NCBI RefSeq assembly: GCF_021742065.1
Contig: NZ_JAKKIE010000010.1
Coordinates: 14,359-78,358 of the forward strand
Source of the DNA: Rhizorhapis sp. SPR117
GTDB taxonomy: Bacteria; Pseudomonadota; Alphaproteobacteria; Sphingomonadales; Sphingomonadaceae
Length of the DNA: 64,000 bases
Direction of reading: 5' to 3'
Position 1 is the first letter of the stretch, and the number at the start of each line of letters is the position of its first letter. A program made the position numbers and the translations under genes. The notes beneath the pieces are model-generated. The model was not told where the DNA came from. It saw nothing but the letters and a program-made list of their open reading frames with translations, and ran no database searches. Positions 33,271 to 42,054 of this stretch are shown here, one piece after another.

Positions 33271-34808
33271 TGATGGCCAATCTGCCAGCCGTTAAGGATA
33301 TGGCGGCGAACCCGCTTGCCCTGACCGCCAAGCCGGGAGATCCCGCCGCCGCCGGGGAAGGTGTGGACTTTTCCGCATTGATGGCGAATGCTCAATCCGG
33401 GACTGGAGATGCTCCGGTACAGCTATTGACGAACATGGCTGCGCCGTCTGTGCCCATGACTGAGGCTGCGTCGGGTGCGGCAGGGGCTGTCATCGAAGGA
33501 TCTGTTGTCCCGCCAGTTATCACGGCGCCAGTTGTCACAGAGAATATGACCTCTGTTGGCGATATGGCGACTGGCGAAATGCCCGTTCCGGTTAAGCCCG
33601 TTGAGGGCAAGGAAAAGGGGCCGAAGATTCCCAATCCGGCAAAGCTCGCCCAAAGCGCATCGGCCTTGCCCCAGCTTGCCATGGCCATGATGCCGCAGGA
33701 CATCACCAGTACGAAAACCGCGCCCAAGAGCGATGACGCCATTCAGAGTAAGGATGATGCAGGTATAACCGATACGCCATCGCAGGCGCCTTTCGCTGAT
33801 GGGTTGGCGTTGCCATTGCTGCAAGGTCTGGAAGTGCCTGTCACGACTGTTGATGGCCAAAAGGCTCCAAAGCAGGTGGCAGCCCATGCGCTGTCGCTGG
33901 AAGCATTGCCCCGCAATCTGCAACAGGCCGCCACGCTGCCGGATAATGCCGCCGTGCCAGCACAGCTTCAGGCGCAAGCCCGCATTGATGCCTTTACGCT
34001 CGCCGTCGCAACGCCAGAACGTACCGCGGGGCGGGGACTGGAACAGGCGATGGTACAGTCATCGGGTCGCGTTCAGGCGTTGGCGCTGAGGCAGGAGGCT
34101 CCGGCCATGAGCCCAATCCTGTCCATGTCAGGTGACAGCCCGGTCGATACAGCCGCCCCCTCCATCCCGGCGGTGGATATGGGTGCCGGTGACGTTGACA
34201 CACCTGCTCCGGTTGCTGCCCCTGTATCGAGCCTTTCCGGCGTGACACCACCAATGAGCGCCAACCCCATGCCGATGCCGATGGGAATGGCTGCATCGCT
34301 TCAGCCTGTGGCGGTCGTCGCAGACACGGGGGCCATGTTGGGTGACCAGGTTATCGATATGGGCGTCGATGGGCAGTGGATCGATCGTATGGCCAAGGAA
34401 ATTTCGGATATTGCAGCGGGCACGGGGCGTGCGTCATTCAGCCTGAACCCGGAAAATCTGGGGCGGCTGAAAGTCGATATCATGCAAGGTGATACCGGCG
34501 CCAATGTTCGTCTGACTGCTGAGACCGACGCCGCCGTCGCCATGCTTCATCAGGGGCGCCATCAATTGCAACAGGATGCGCGGTTACAAGCGGTGCGTAT
34601 CCATGATGTGCAGGTCGAACGAGGCAATGAATCCTCTTTTTCCGCGCGCGGGCAATCCATGGGGCAGGATCAGGCCGGTCATCAGGACCAATCGCAGGCC
34701 TTTCATAAAAAACCTTTGATCCAGGCCGTTTCCACTATGGCGAATGGGCAGGAACAGGACCGGGCCCTTGTGGCGCGCGCATCCAGCCAGCGGGCACGTT
34801 ATGCCTGA
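33270..34808 (+). CDS. fliK: Hook-length control protein FliK
   Basis: The 512-residue protein has a long Ala/Pro/Met-rich, low-complexity N-terminal part that would act as the molecular ruler. The conserved C-terminal substrate-switch domain follows ('GRASFSLNPENLGRLKVDIMQGDTGANVRLTAETDAAVAMLHQGRHQLQQ'). The Gln-rich tail is usual. Start ATG 33270 overlaps the fliJ stop and has GGGAG seven bases before. The TTG at 33267 and the ATG at 33273 are alternatives. Confidence 0.9.
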   Translation: MMANLPAVKDMAANPLALTAKPGDPAAAGEGVDFSALMANAQSGTGDAPVQLLTNMAAPSVPMTEAASGAAGAVIEGSVVPPVITAPVVTENMTSVGDMATGEMPVPVKPVEGKEKGPKIPNPAKLAQSASALPQLAMAMMPQDITSTKTAPKSDDAIQSKDDAGITDTPSQAPFADGLALPLLQGLEVPVTTVDGQKAPKQVAAHALSLEALPRNLQQAATLPDNAAVPAQLQAQARIDAFTLAVATPERTAGRGLEQAMVQSSGRVQALALRQEAPAMSPILSMSGDSPVDTAAPSIPAVDMGAGDVDTPAPVAAPVSSLSGVTPPMSANPMPMPMGMAASLQPVAVVADTGAMLGDQVIDMGVDGQWIDRMAKEISDIAAGTGRASFSLNPENLGRLKVDIMQGDTGANVRLTAETDAAVAMLHQGRHQLQQDARLQAVRIHDVQVERGNESSFSARGQSMGQDQAGHQDQSQAFHKKPLIQAVSTMANGQEQDRALVARASSQRARYA

Positions 34809-34855
34809 TGGAGCAATGACGGTTCGCCTGACAGCCAGTGAACAGGAGATTTGAA

Positions 34856-35449
34856 GTGAGCGACGAGACGATACCCCAAAAAAAGGGCGGCAAGCGCAAG
34901 AAATGGATGATCCTGATCGGGCTGGTGGTCCTTTTGGGTGGCGCGGGCGTGGGTGGCGCGTTGTTCGCCATGGGTATACTGGATGGCAAGACTCATGCAG
35001 AAGCCGAGGACGTGAACAAACCCAAGCTGGTGCTGAAGGGCGAGGGCGCGCCGGCAGGTGAGGGTGAAAAGGCCGAGCCAGTGATTGGCACGGTCGCGGG
35101 CAATGGGTCGACACCAAAGGACGCCAGCAAATATCAGGCAACCTATTACCAGATCGAAGCCCCCTTTACATCGAACCTGAGGGACAGTGGTTCCTTTGCG
35201 CAGATTTCGATCGCGATCGCGACCTATTATGACAGTCGCGTGCTGCAAAATATCAAGCAGCATGAAATTGCCGTGCGTTCCGCCGCATTGATGCGTATTG
35301 CCGATCAGGACGAACTGGAACTTTCTACGCCGGAGGGGAAGGAACGGCTTCAAGCTGAACTGAAAGCTGCTATTAACCATGTTTTGATCGAAAAAGCGGG
35401 CTTCGGGGGCATTGATAACGTTTATTTTACCAATTTCGTTATTCAGTGA
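34856..35449 (+). CDS. fliL: Flagellar basal body-associated protein FliL
   Basis: The 197-residue FliL has a Lys-rich cytoplasmic start (QKKGGKRKKWM), a single membrane helix (about residues 15-38) and a periplasmic stomatin-like domain ('NLRDSGSFAQISIAIATYYDSRVLQNIKQHEIAVRSAALMRIA', 'INHVLIEKAGFGGIDNVYFTNFVIQ'). It sits around the stator and improves motor output. The GTG at 34856 with AGGAG upstream is preferred over the GTG at 34838. Confidence 0.92.
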   Translation: MSDETIPQKKGGKRKKWMILIGLVVLLGGAGVGGALFAMGILDGKTHAEAEDVNKPKLVLKGEGAPAGEGEKAEPVIGTVAGNGSTPKDASKYQATYYQIEAPFTSNLRDSGSFAQISIAIATYYDSRVLQNIKQHEIAVRSAALMRIADQDELELSTPEGKERLQAELKAAINHVLIEKAGFGGIDNVYFTNFVIQ

Positions 35450-35487
35450 GCTTGTGCGAACCATCGTTCGCCGGGGACATGCTATTT

Positions 35488-36372
35488 ATGGATGACATCG
35501 AACCTTTTAAATTCGGGCAATCCGAACCGCAGGCGCCTGTCGTGCTATCGGGCATGGACCGAATCGGTGAACGCATGACGCGCCGCATCCGGGCTGTCCT
35601 TGAACCGATGGTCGGCGCAAAGCCGCAGGTGAGTTGCGAAGCTGTGTCGGTTTTCAGCTATTCGAACTGGTGCCTGTTCGTCCCCGATTTCGTCAGCCTG
35701 ACCGTTTACCGGTTGCATCCTTTGAAGGGTGCAACCCTCTTGCGCATCGATGCCGATATGGTATCGGCGCTGGTCGATTGCGTCTATGGCGGAACGGGCG
35801 CGCGGGCGCCGTTTAACCGCAAGGAATTTACGCCCACAGAAGACAGGCTACTGGCCAGATTTACCGGCACCCTGATCGAAAAGCTGGTCGAATCCTGGGC
35901 CGAAACCCATGCTGTCGATGCGACGCTGGTGAACCGCGAAACCAATATCAACTATATCAACGTGGCCGGTCCCGATGAACAGGTCGTGGTGCAGCGCTTT
36001 GAAGTGTCCCTGGGCCGCAATGACGTATGGCCGATCGAGTTCATCTATCCGCTGACCGCCCTGCGCGGTGTGGAGCAGTTGATGGGCGCAAAGGTACATG
36101 ACGAGCTGAAAATCAGCGACCCTGCCTGGCGCGAACGATTGGGACGGCAGATCAATCATGTCCGTTTCCCGGCCCGCAGTGTACTGGCGCGGCCGTCAAT
36201 GTCGCTGTCGCAACTCATGCAGCTTGAACCGGGCGATGTTATTCCCGTACAGATCAGCCGCAGCCTGCCTCTTATCGTGGGCGACCGGGTTTTCGCCCAT
36301 GGCACCATTGGCGAAAAAGAAGGGCGCGCCGCTTTCATGATCGAAAAATTAGCTGAAGGAAACGAAGGATGA
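35488..36372 (+). CDS. fliM: Flagellar motor switch protein FliM
   Basis: The 294-residue FliM contains the middle domain ('NWCLFVPDFVSLTVYRLHPLKGATLLRIDADMVSALVDCVYGG', 'EDRLLARFTGTLIEKLVESWAE') and the C-terminal SpoA domain ('LMQLEPGDVIPVQISRSLPLIVGDRVFAHGTIGEKEGRAAFMIEKL'). The N-terminal CheY-binding segment usual in chemotactic bacteria is short. The ATG at 35488 has GGGGA ten bases before; 35479 and the GTG at 35446 (overlapping fliL) are alternatives. It overlaps fliN. Confidence 0.93.
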   Translation: MDDIEPFKFGQSEPQAPVVLSGMDRIGERMTRRIRAVLEPMVGAKPQVSCEAVSVFSYSNWCLFVPDFVSLTVYRLHPLKGATLLRIDADMVSALVDCVYGGTGARAPFNRKEFTPTEDRLLARFTGTLIEKLVESWAETHAVDATLVNRETNINYINVAGPDEQVVVQRFEVSLGRNDVWPIEFIYPLTALRGVEQLMGAKVHDELKISDPAWRERLGRQINHVRFPARSVLARPSMSLSQLMQLEPGDVIPVQISRSLPLIVGDRVFAHGTIGEKEGRAAFMIEKLAEGNEG

Positions 36373-36695
36373 GTGACATGAGCGAGGCGCCAAAACTGGA
36401 CGACGCCCTGGGTTCGCTGCCGGGCAGCCGCAATTTCCGGCTGCTGGCCGACATACCCGTGCGTATGTCGGTGGAAGTCGGCTCGACTTCGCTGAAACTG
36501 GCTGAGGTGATGGACCTTGCAGAAGGCAGCATCGTGGAACTGGACCGTCAGTCCGACGAACTCCTCGACATCATGGTGAACGGCACGCTGATCGCCAAGG
36601 GAGAGGTTGTGACCGTCAACAACCGCTATGGTATCCGCATTGTCGAAGTCGCTACCGCAGAGGCCCGGATGGCCGGTGTGGAACGGCGCGGTTAA
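36369..36695 (+). CDS. fliN: Flagellar motor switch protein FliN
   Basis: The 108-residue FliN is essentially one SpoA domain: 'NFRLLADIPVRMSVEVGSTSLKLAEVMDLAEGSIVELDRQSDELLDIMVNGTLIAKGEVVTVNNRYGIRIVEV'. It forms the lower C-ring with FliM and docks FliH. Its start overlaps the fliM stop and its last base is shared with the fliO start. Confidence 0.96.
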   Translation: MSDMSEAPKLDDALGSLPGSRNFRLLADIPVRMSVEVGSTSLKLAEVMDLAEGSIVELDRQSDELLDIMVNGTLIAKGEVVTVNNRYGIRIVEVATAEARMAGVERRG

Positions 36696-36952
36696 TGCTC
36701 TGGTACTTTGTGAAGTTGCTGATCCTGCTGCCGCTTGTCGGCGGCATGGCGGTCGGCGCGCTATGGCTGTGGCGCAAATATCAGCCCAGTCTGATGCGCG
36801 GGCACCAGGATCGCGCGGTAAAACTGATCGATGCGATCCCCATGGGGACGTTCGGCAAGCTCGCCGTGGTTGAGTTCGAGGGCAAGCGCCTGCTCCTGTC
36901 GGTCACGCGCGGCCGCATCGACAAAATCGCGGAAAGCGCCGATGAGGGTTAA
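36695..36952 (+). CDS. fliO: Flagellar export assembly protein FliO
   Basis: The 85-residue protein has one N-terminal membrane helix ('[24 protein letters not shown]') and a short cytoplasmic beta-rich domain ('[34 protein letters not shown]'), the FliO pattern. FliO helps assemble the FliP ring. It lies between fliN and fliP as usual. Identity of the family is low, so context supports the name. Confidence 0.88.
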   Translation: MLWYFVKLLILLPLVGGMAVGALWLWRKYQPSLMRGHQDRAVKLIDAIPMGTFGKLAVVEFEGKRLLLSVTRGRIDKIAESADEG

Positions 36953-37847
36953 CGGCGCGGCGGTCTTTTTGAAGTCCGTCATTCCCGCGAAGGCGGGAAT
37001 CCAACTCCAGACCATGCGTCAGGCGGAAAGGGCAGGGGATGGATCCCCGCCTTCGCGGGAACGACGAATTTCTTATGCATATGGCGCCATGGCCTGTGCG
37101 CTTATTGCCGCCTTTGCGATTTTTCTGCACGCCGATCCAGCCTTTGCGCAGGCCGCGGCGCCCGATAGCTCGGGCGCTCTGACCAAGGCGCTGGCCGACG
37201 TGTCAGGCGAAGGCCGCCCACTCTCGCTCAGCCTTCAGATCCTCATTCTGATGAGCCTGTTGACGGTGTTGCCGTCGCTGATCCTGATGATGACAAGTTT
37301 TACCCGCATCATCATTGTCCTCTCGCTGCTGCGGCAGGCGTTGGGCCTGCAACAGACTCCACCCAATCAGGTGTTGGTCGGTTTGGCGCTTTTCCTGTCG
37401 CTGTTCGTCATGCGGCCTGCGGTCGATGCGATCAATAATCAGGCGATGACACCCTATGGCGCAGGTCAGATTCCCATTGAGGAGGCGATTTCGCGCTCGG
37501 CCAATGTCCTGCACGGCTTCATGGCGAAACAGACGCGTCAAACCGACCTCAAACTGTTTTCCGATCTGGCGGAAGCCAAACCTTTTGCCAGTCCAGCCGA
37601 TATTCCCTTTTCGATCCTGCTTCCAGCCTTCGTCACTAGCGAGTTGAAGACGGCGTTTCAGATCGGTTTCCTGATCTTCCTGCCGTTTCTCATCATCGAT
37701 CTGGTCGTTGCATCAACATTGATGGCGCTGGGTATGATGATGTTGTCGCCGACGATCATTTCCATGCCTTTCAAGCTGTTGCTCTTTGTCCTTGTCGATG
37801 GTTGGGCGCTGACCATGGGTTCGCTTGCCGGATCGTTTGCGACATAG
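36942..37847 (+). CDS. fliP: Flagellar export gate protein FliP, with an in-frame repeat near the 5' end
   Basis: The core (from about 37089) is a standard FliP with a cleavable signal segment ('[18 protein letters not shown]'), the helices around '[36 protein letters not shown]', and '[28 protein letters not shown]'. Upstream, the frame stays open through a palindromic repeat (36977-37066) that translates as VIPAKAGIQ and further residues, back to an ATG at 36942 overlapping fliO. Starting at 36942 gives 301 residues; starting at 37089 gives 252, the normal family length, but has no ribosome site. Both starts are possible. Confidence 0.92.
   Translation: MRVNGAAVFLKSVIPAKAGIQLQTMRQAERAGDGSPPSRERRISYAYGAMACALIAAFAIFLHADPAFAQAAAPDSSGALTKALADVSGEGRPLSLSLQILILMSLLTVLPSLILMMTSFTRIIIVLSLLRQALGLQQTPPNQVLVGLALFLSLFVMRPAVDAINNQAMTPYGAGQIPIEEAISRSANVLHGFMAKQTRQTDLKLFSDLAEAKPFASPADIPFSILLPAFVTSELKTAFQIGFLIFLPFLIIDLVVASTLMALGMMMLSPTIISMPFKLLLFVLVDGWALTMGSLAGSFAT
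36977..37066. repeat. Palindromic REP-like repeat at the 5' end of fliP
   Basis: The left arm, CGTCATTCCCGCGAAGGCGGG (36977 onward), is inverted as CCCGCCTTCGCGGGAACGACG (to 37066). Each arm also holds its own small palindrome, CCCGCGAAGGCGGG. The arms match those of the element at 48942-49080, so this is a dispersed repeat family. The total length keeps the fliP frame open. Confidence 0.8.
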
Positions 37848-37865
37848 GCGGGGCAGGGGGCAGGC

Positions 37866-38138
37866 GTGGAAAATTCGGATTTTTTCATCGGCATCGCCCA
37901 GCAGGCGCTGTATATCACTGCGCTGGCGACCGCCCCTATCCTGATCCCCGCGTTGCTGGCGGGCGTGGTGCTCGGCATGATTCAGGCCGCAACCTCGATC
38001 AATGAAGCAACATTGAGTTTCGTGCCGAAGCTGATCATCGTTGCCCTGATGCTGGCGCTGTTCGGCGGATCGATCCTGATGCTGATCGCTGATTTCACGC
38101 GTGAGATTTTCGAACGGATACCGGAACTTCTCCAATGA
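37866..38138 (+). CDS. fliQ: Flagellar export gate protein FliQ
   Basis: The 90-residue FliQ has two transmembrane helices ('ALYITALATAPILIPALLAGVVLGMIQAATSINEATLSFVPKLI' and 'MLALFGGSILMLIADFTREIF'), which match the family motif. It forms the gate with FliP and FliR. The start is GTG at 37866, following a G-rich ribosome site. It overlaps fliR by four bases. Confidence 0.95.
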   Translation: MENSDFFIGIAQQALYITALATAPILIPALLAGVVLGMIQAATSINEATLSFVPKLIIVALMLALFGGSILMLIADFTREIFERIPELLQ

Positions 38139-38914
38139 TAGCGCCGGGGCTTGCCGGGGTGGAGGCGCAGCTCTGGCTGTGGCTGATTGCGATGATCCGG
38201 CCCGGTGCCGCCTTTCTGGCCGCTCCCGTTTTCGGCACGCGCGCTGTCCCTGTGCAGCTCCGCCTTGTCCTTTCGCTCGCGCTTGGCATGGCTGCGCTCA
38301 ATAGCGTCACGATAACCATGCCGGAAGGCGGCGTTGCCAGCTTTGGCGGCGTTCTGCTGGTCGCTGGTGAAGTGCTGACGGGATTGGCGATCGGTTTTGC
38401 GTTGCAGATCGGCTATTCCGCCGCGTTCGTCGCGGGCGAAGTCATCAGCAACGCCATGGGCCTTGGCTTTGCCAGCATGTCCGACCCGCAAAGCGGGATG
38501 TCGAGTCCCGTGGTCGGTACATTCCTGTCGGTTCTTGCGACCTTCCTGCTGTTTGCCATGAACGGGCATCTGATGCTCATCGCTTTTATCGTCAAAAGTT
38601 ACGAAGCCATTCCGCCCGGAACCATGTTGTCGAATGATGCGGTGTACAGCCTGGTGCTGTTCGGCGGCACTTTGTTTGGGGCAGGATTGACCATTGCCCT
38701 GCCAGTGGGTTTCGCGTTGATCCTGATCCAGATTGTCATGGCGATGCTGGCGCGTTCGGCCCCTTCGCTTAACCTCTTTTCCGTCGGGCTGCCTGCTGCG
38801 CTGATCTGTGGCCTTATCCTGCTCGCCATGGCTGCGCCGGTCATGAGCGACGCGATCATGGATGCGCTGAACCTTGGTCTTGATCAGGCGCAGATCATGG
38901 CCGGGGACAAGTAA
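38135..38914 (+). CDS. fliR: Flagellar export gate protein FliR
   Basis: The 259-residue FliR has six membrane segments with family motifs 'MIRPGAAFLAAPVFGTRAVPVQLRLVLSLALGMA', 'GEVLTGLAIGFALQIGYSAAFVAGEVISNAMGLGFASMSDPQSG' and 'RSAPSLNLFSVGLPAALICGL'. It is the third gate component and contacts FlhB. The stop directly abuts the flhB ATG. Confidence 0.95.
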   Translation: MIAPGLAGVEAQLWLWLIAMIRPGAAFLAAPVFGTRAVPVQLRLVLSLALGMAALNSVTITMPEGGVASFGGVLLVAGEVLTGLAIGFALQIGYSAAFVAGEVISNAMGLGFASMSDPQSGMSSPVVGTFLSVLATFLLFAMNGHLMLIAFIVKSYEAIPPGTMLSNDAVYSLVLFGGTLFGAGLTIALPVGFALILIQIVMAMLARSAPSLNLFSVGLPAALICGLILLAMAAPVMSDAIMDALNLGLDQAQIMAGDK

Positions 38915-40054
38915 ATGGCGGAAGGATCCTCAACCGGGGAAAAGACCGAGAAGCCAACCGACAAGCGTCTTCGTGATGCAGCGGAGAAGGGCGATGTCCT
39001 CCAGTCAAAGGAACTGGGAACCGCACTGGTGGTCATGGCGGGCATGGTCTGGATCGCGCTGGCCGGTCCGGCGATCATGGAAGCCATGGCGCATATGCTG
39101 GTCGAGGGTTTGCGTTTCGACCAGAATGATGTGCTCAATTTCACGCCCGCCACGCGCGCTTATGAGCTGTTGGGCCTGATCGCCTTGCCTATTGGCGGCA
39201 TCATGGCCGCGACGATCATTGCCGCGATTGCCGCGCCCGCCATGCTGGGATCGATTGGCTTTCGCACCAAGGCATTTGCGGTCAAGCCGGAGAAGCTCAA
39301 TCCTTTCAGTGGCCTGAAACGCATTTTCGGGGTGCAGGGACTGGTGGAGCTCGGGAAATCGCTCGCCAAGGTCGTGCTGCTGGGTTCGATCGGTTTCTGG
39401 GTCGTGTGGGACCGGCTGCAAGCGATCATCGCCATGGGACAGACGGGCACCCGTCCGGCCCTGATGGAATTGGGCAGTCTGTTCGTTGTTGCGTGCCTGA
39501 CCATGGCGGGCGCACTGTTCGTCATTGCCGGGATCGACATACCCGCCCAGATGTTGCAGCGGTCCAAGCGGCTCAATATGTCCAAACAGGATTTGAAAGA
39601 CGAGCACAAGGAGACGGAAGGATCGCCCGAGCTGAAGGGCATGGTCCGCCGCCGCCAATATGAAATGCTCAACAACTCGGTGCGCAAGTCCATCAGCGAG
39701 GCATCGGTCGTCATCACCAACCCGACCCATTTTTCAGTCGCGCTACGGTATCGCCCCGGCGAGGACGCAGCGCCTATGGTTGTGGCGCGCGGACGGGGTG
39801 AAACCGCGCTCGCCATTCGTGAGCTTGCCGATGAAAAGGGGGTCCCGCTGTTGCAATATCCCGAATTGGCCCGCGCTATCTATTACACGTCGCGGGCAGG
39901 GCAGGTCATCAACGAACAGCTTTACATGGCGGTCGCCACCGTTCTCGCCTTTGTCTTCAGAATTGAAAACAAGATGGCGAGCGAAATGGATCGCCCGCAT
40001 ATCGACGTTCCGGGCGATTTGCGCTTTGATGCGGACGGCCGGAAAATGAACTGA
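38915..40054 (+). CDS. flhB: Flagellar export switch protein FlhB
   Basis: The 379-residue FlhB starts 'GEKTEKPTDKRLRDAAEKGDVLQSKEL' and has four membrane helices. The autocleavage motif NPTH is in 'SVVITNPTHFSVALRY' near residue 270. Cleavage there switches export from hook to filament substrates, in concert with FliK. It is the last gene of the tightly packed fliE-flhB run. Seventy bases with an inverted repeat follow. Confidence 0.97.
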   Translation: MAEGSSTGEKTEKPTDKRLRDAAEKGDVLQSKELGTALVVMAGMVWIALAGPAIMEAMAHMLVEGLRFDQNDVLNFTPATRAYELLGLIALPIGGIMAATIIAAIAAPAMLGSIGFRTKAFAVKPEKLNPFSGLKRIFGVQGLVELGKSLAKVVLLGSIGFWVVWDRLQAIIAMGQTGTRPALMELGSLFVVACLTMAGALFVIAGIDIPAQMLQRSKRLNMSKQDLKDEHKETEGSPELKGMVRRRQYEMLNNSVRKSISEASVVITNPTHFSVALRYRPGEDAAPMVVARGRGETALAIRELADEKGVPLLQYPELARAIYYTSRAGQVINEQLYMAVATVLAFVFRIENKMASEMDRPHIDVPGDLRFDADGRKMN

Positions 40055-40065
40055 AAAAAATTTCC

Positions 40066-40115
40066 TAAACTTTCTGTGGCTGCATCCGTCCTTACGATGC
40101 GGGGCAGAGTTTAGG
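40066..40115. repeat. Inverted repeat between flhB and the unknown gene
   Basis: CCTAAACT near 40066 and AGTTTAGG near 40108 form the outer stem, and TGCATCCG/CGATGCG-like arms form an inner stem. It could be a terminator without a T-tract, or a leader structure of the next gene. A TAAACTTT-N11-TCCGTCCT sequence here resembles a FliA promoter only weakly. Confidence 0.4.
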
Positions 40116-40123
40116 ATTGGCAC

Positions 40124-40585
40124 ATGAACGATTTTCTCGCCCGCAATAGCAATATCCAGCCTTCCCGCAATGTCGAGAGGGCCAGCAAGGCCGTGCTCGA
40201 AAGCCAGGCATCACAACAGGCCGCGACCCGCCATGATCGTGAATCCGCCGGCAAGGCGGCCATGGCGCGCCTGCCGAACAATGGCGATATCGATCAGCAG
40301 GTGTCCAGCGCGGCCGATGTCGCTGAAGCGCAGGCGAAGATTGCCGATCTGTTGATGGACATCAGCACGATGCGCAACGCAGTCAATATCGAACCTGATG
40401 CGATAGAGGCGCAAATCGCGGCCTTGCTGCCCAAACCGATGGTCATCGTACCCTTGCCCCCCGCCAATCGCGACGCCATTGAGCGGGCCGTCGAGACAGC
40501 TGAAACAATCCGCGCCTCCGCAATGGTAGCCCTGTCGGCGCAGGCCAATGTTCCCACCGACATTGCAGAAGGGACATTGGCCTAA
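40124..40585 (+). CDS. Unknown protein in the flagellar cluster
   Basis: The 153-residue product is not recognised. It is Ala-rich, helical, and has no signal peptide or membrane helix. The N-terminal part is basic and Ser/Gln-rich. The middle ('DIDQQVSSAADVAEAQAKIADLLMDISTMRNAVNIEPDAIEAQIAALLPKP') is predicted to form helices and ends in a Pro-rich turn. Placement between flhB and fliD, in the same direction, suggests a flagellar role such as an export chaperone or regulator; that is inference from position only. Confidence 0.7.
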   Translation: MNDFLARNSNIQPSRNVERASKAVLESQASQQAATRHDRESAGKAAMARLPNNGDIDQQVSSAADVAEAQAKIADLLMDISTMRNAVNIEPDAIEAQIAALLPKPMVIVPLPPANRDAIERAVETAETIRASAMVALSAQANVPTDIAEGTLA

Positions 40586-40609
40586 AAGAACGGGCTTTGC
40601 GGTCGTTTT
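40583..40609 (+). promoter_or_regulatory. Probable FliA-type promoter of fliD-fliS
   Basis: TAAA, 15 bases and GTCGTTTT reproduce the spacing of the other FliA-type promoters here and differ from the motA -10 (GCCGTTTT) in one base. The -35 overlaps the stop codon of the upstream gene. Transcription would begin near 40616. Confidence 0.45.
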
Positions 40610-40629
40610 AAGCCTCGAAGGGATTGAAC

Positions 40630-42036
40630 ATGGTATCGAGCGTTTCATCGAGCATCACCTCTGCCTTGGGCATGGGCTACGGCATTGACAGCTCCAGCAT
40701 TGTGTCTGGCCTGGTTTCCGCCGTCCGTGCACCCAAGAATGCGGCGCTGACGTCCAAGGAATCGCTCGCCAGTGCCCAGGTTTCGGCGCTTGCCAATGCA
40801 TCGAGAGCGCTCGATAATTTTTCGACAGCTCTGACGACCCTTCTGGAAGGCAGTGACTATTCGGGCCAGCCCGCATCCAGCAATAGCAGCATCGCCAATG
40901 TCAGCCTGACCCGGCCGGGCGCGCTTTCGGGCTTGCCGGTCGAACTGGAGGTCAAACAGCTCGCTACATCTCAGGTCCTGAAATCCACAACTCTGGCTGA
41001 CAGCAGCACGGCGGTGGGACTTGGCACATTGACTCTCAGCACGTCGAGCGGCAGCTACAATATCGTGATCGACAGCAGCAACAACACGCTCGACGGACTG
41101 GCCGCGGCAATCAATGATGCCGGTGCCGGCGTCACGGCCAACGTCATTACCGACAGCAGCGGCTCGCGGTTGGTGCTGAAGGGCGGCATCGGGGAAAACG
41201 AAGCCTTCACCCTTGTCGATGGCGGCGATGCGGACGGCGATCTGTTGCGCTTCACATGGGATGGCGCAGCGGGCGGCATGACTCAGACGCGCGCTGCCCA
41301 GAATGCCGTGATCGTACTCGACGGCGTGGAAACAAGCTATGCAGGCAACAGCATCACCGGCGCCATTCCCAATGTCACTATCGACCTGGTAAAGGCGACG
41401 CCGGGCGCCACCATCACCATATCCGAAGAACAGCCCACGACGACGATGCAGGATCTGGTGACGGAATTTGCCGATGCCTATAATACGCTGTGGAAGGCGC
41501 TGAGCGAATTGACGGTGGCGGGCACCGATGGCGCCAAAGGCGGAATTCTTGCCAGCGATTCCAGCGTTCGCCAGATGAAGGATATGCTGAGCAGGCTGGC
41601 ATCGACGCCGCTTGTCGCCAGCGGGGATTACAGGTCCCTGGCGCAGATCGGCGTTCGCACCAACAAGGACGGTACGCTGGAAGTCAACAAGGATACGCTG
41701 GCTGCGGCGTTGGCCGCCAATCCGGCCGCCGTCACGGCGATGATCAATCCGCCCGTCAAGGATGCGAGCAACCCCGGTCTTGGCGGCGCGCTTGAAGCCA
41801 TCAAGGACAAGTTGCAAGACAAGGATACCGGTGCGCTGGTCAAGGCGCAGGAACGCTACAAGGCCGTCCAGAAAAAACTGGTGGAAGAGCGGGAGAAATT
41901 CGAAACCTATATGAATGGTTATGAAGAGCGGCTGAGTTCGACCTTCTCTGCCATGGATACCAGGCTGGCCTCGTTGAAGGCGACCCAGAGCTATCTGGAG
42001 CAACAGATAGAGATCTGGAATAATTCGAAAAATTGA
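40630..42036 (+). CDS. fliD: Flagellar filament cap protein FliD (HAP2)
   Basis: The 468-residue FliD begins 'SSVSSSITSALGMGYGIDSSSIVSGLVSA'. It carries central FliD_C-type repeats ('AAQNAVIVLDGVETSYAGNSITGAIPNVTIDLVKATPGATITIS') and ends in a coiled coil ('ERLSSTFSAMDTRLASLKATQSYLEQQIEIWNNS'). It caps the growing filament and places flagellin subunits. The ATG at 40630 has AAGGGA seven bases before; the TTG at 40624 is unlikely. Confidence 0.95.
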   Translation: MVSSVSSSITSALGMGYGIDSSSIVSGLVSAVRAPKNAALTSKESLASAQVSALANASRALDNFSTALTTLLEGSDYSGQPASSNSSIANVSLTRPGALSGLPVELEVKQLATSQVLKSTTLADSSTAVGLGTLTLSTSSGSYNIVIDSSNNTLDGLAAAINDAGAGVTANVITDSSGSRLVLKGGIGENEAFTLVDGGDADGDLLRFTWDGAAGGMTQTRAAQNAVIVLDGVETSYAGNSITGAIPNVTIDLVKATPGATITISEEQPTTTMQDLVTEFADAYNTLWKALSELTVAGTDGAKGGILASDSSVRQMKDMLSRLASTPLVASGDYRSLAQIGVRTNKDGTLEVNKDTLAAALAANPAAVTAMINPPVKDASNPGLGGALEAIKDKLQDKDTGALVKAQERYKAVQKKLVEEREKFETYMNGYEERLSSTFSAMDTRLASLKATQSYLEQQIEIWNNSKN

Positions 42037-42054
42037 AGATAAGGAAGACGGGCC

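Noticed and set aside
40105..40124. TTGGCAC before the unknown gene at 40124, considered as a fifth sigma-54 promoter
   Set aside because: The -12 TTGC element is missing at the required distance (CGAT is found), and the start would fall inside the coding region.
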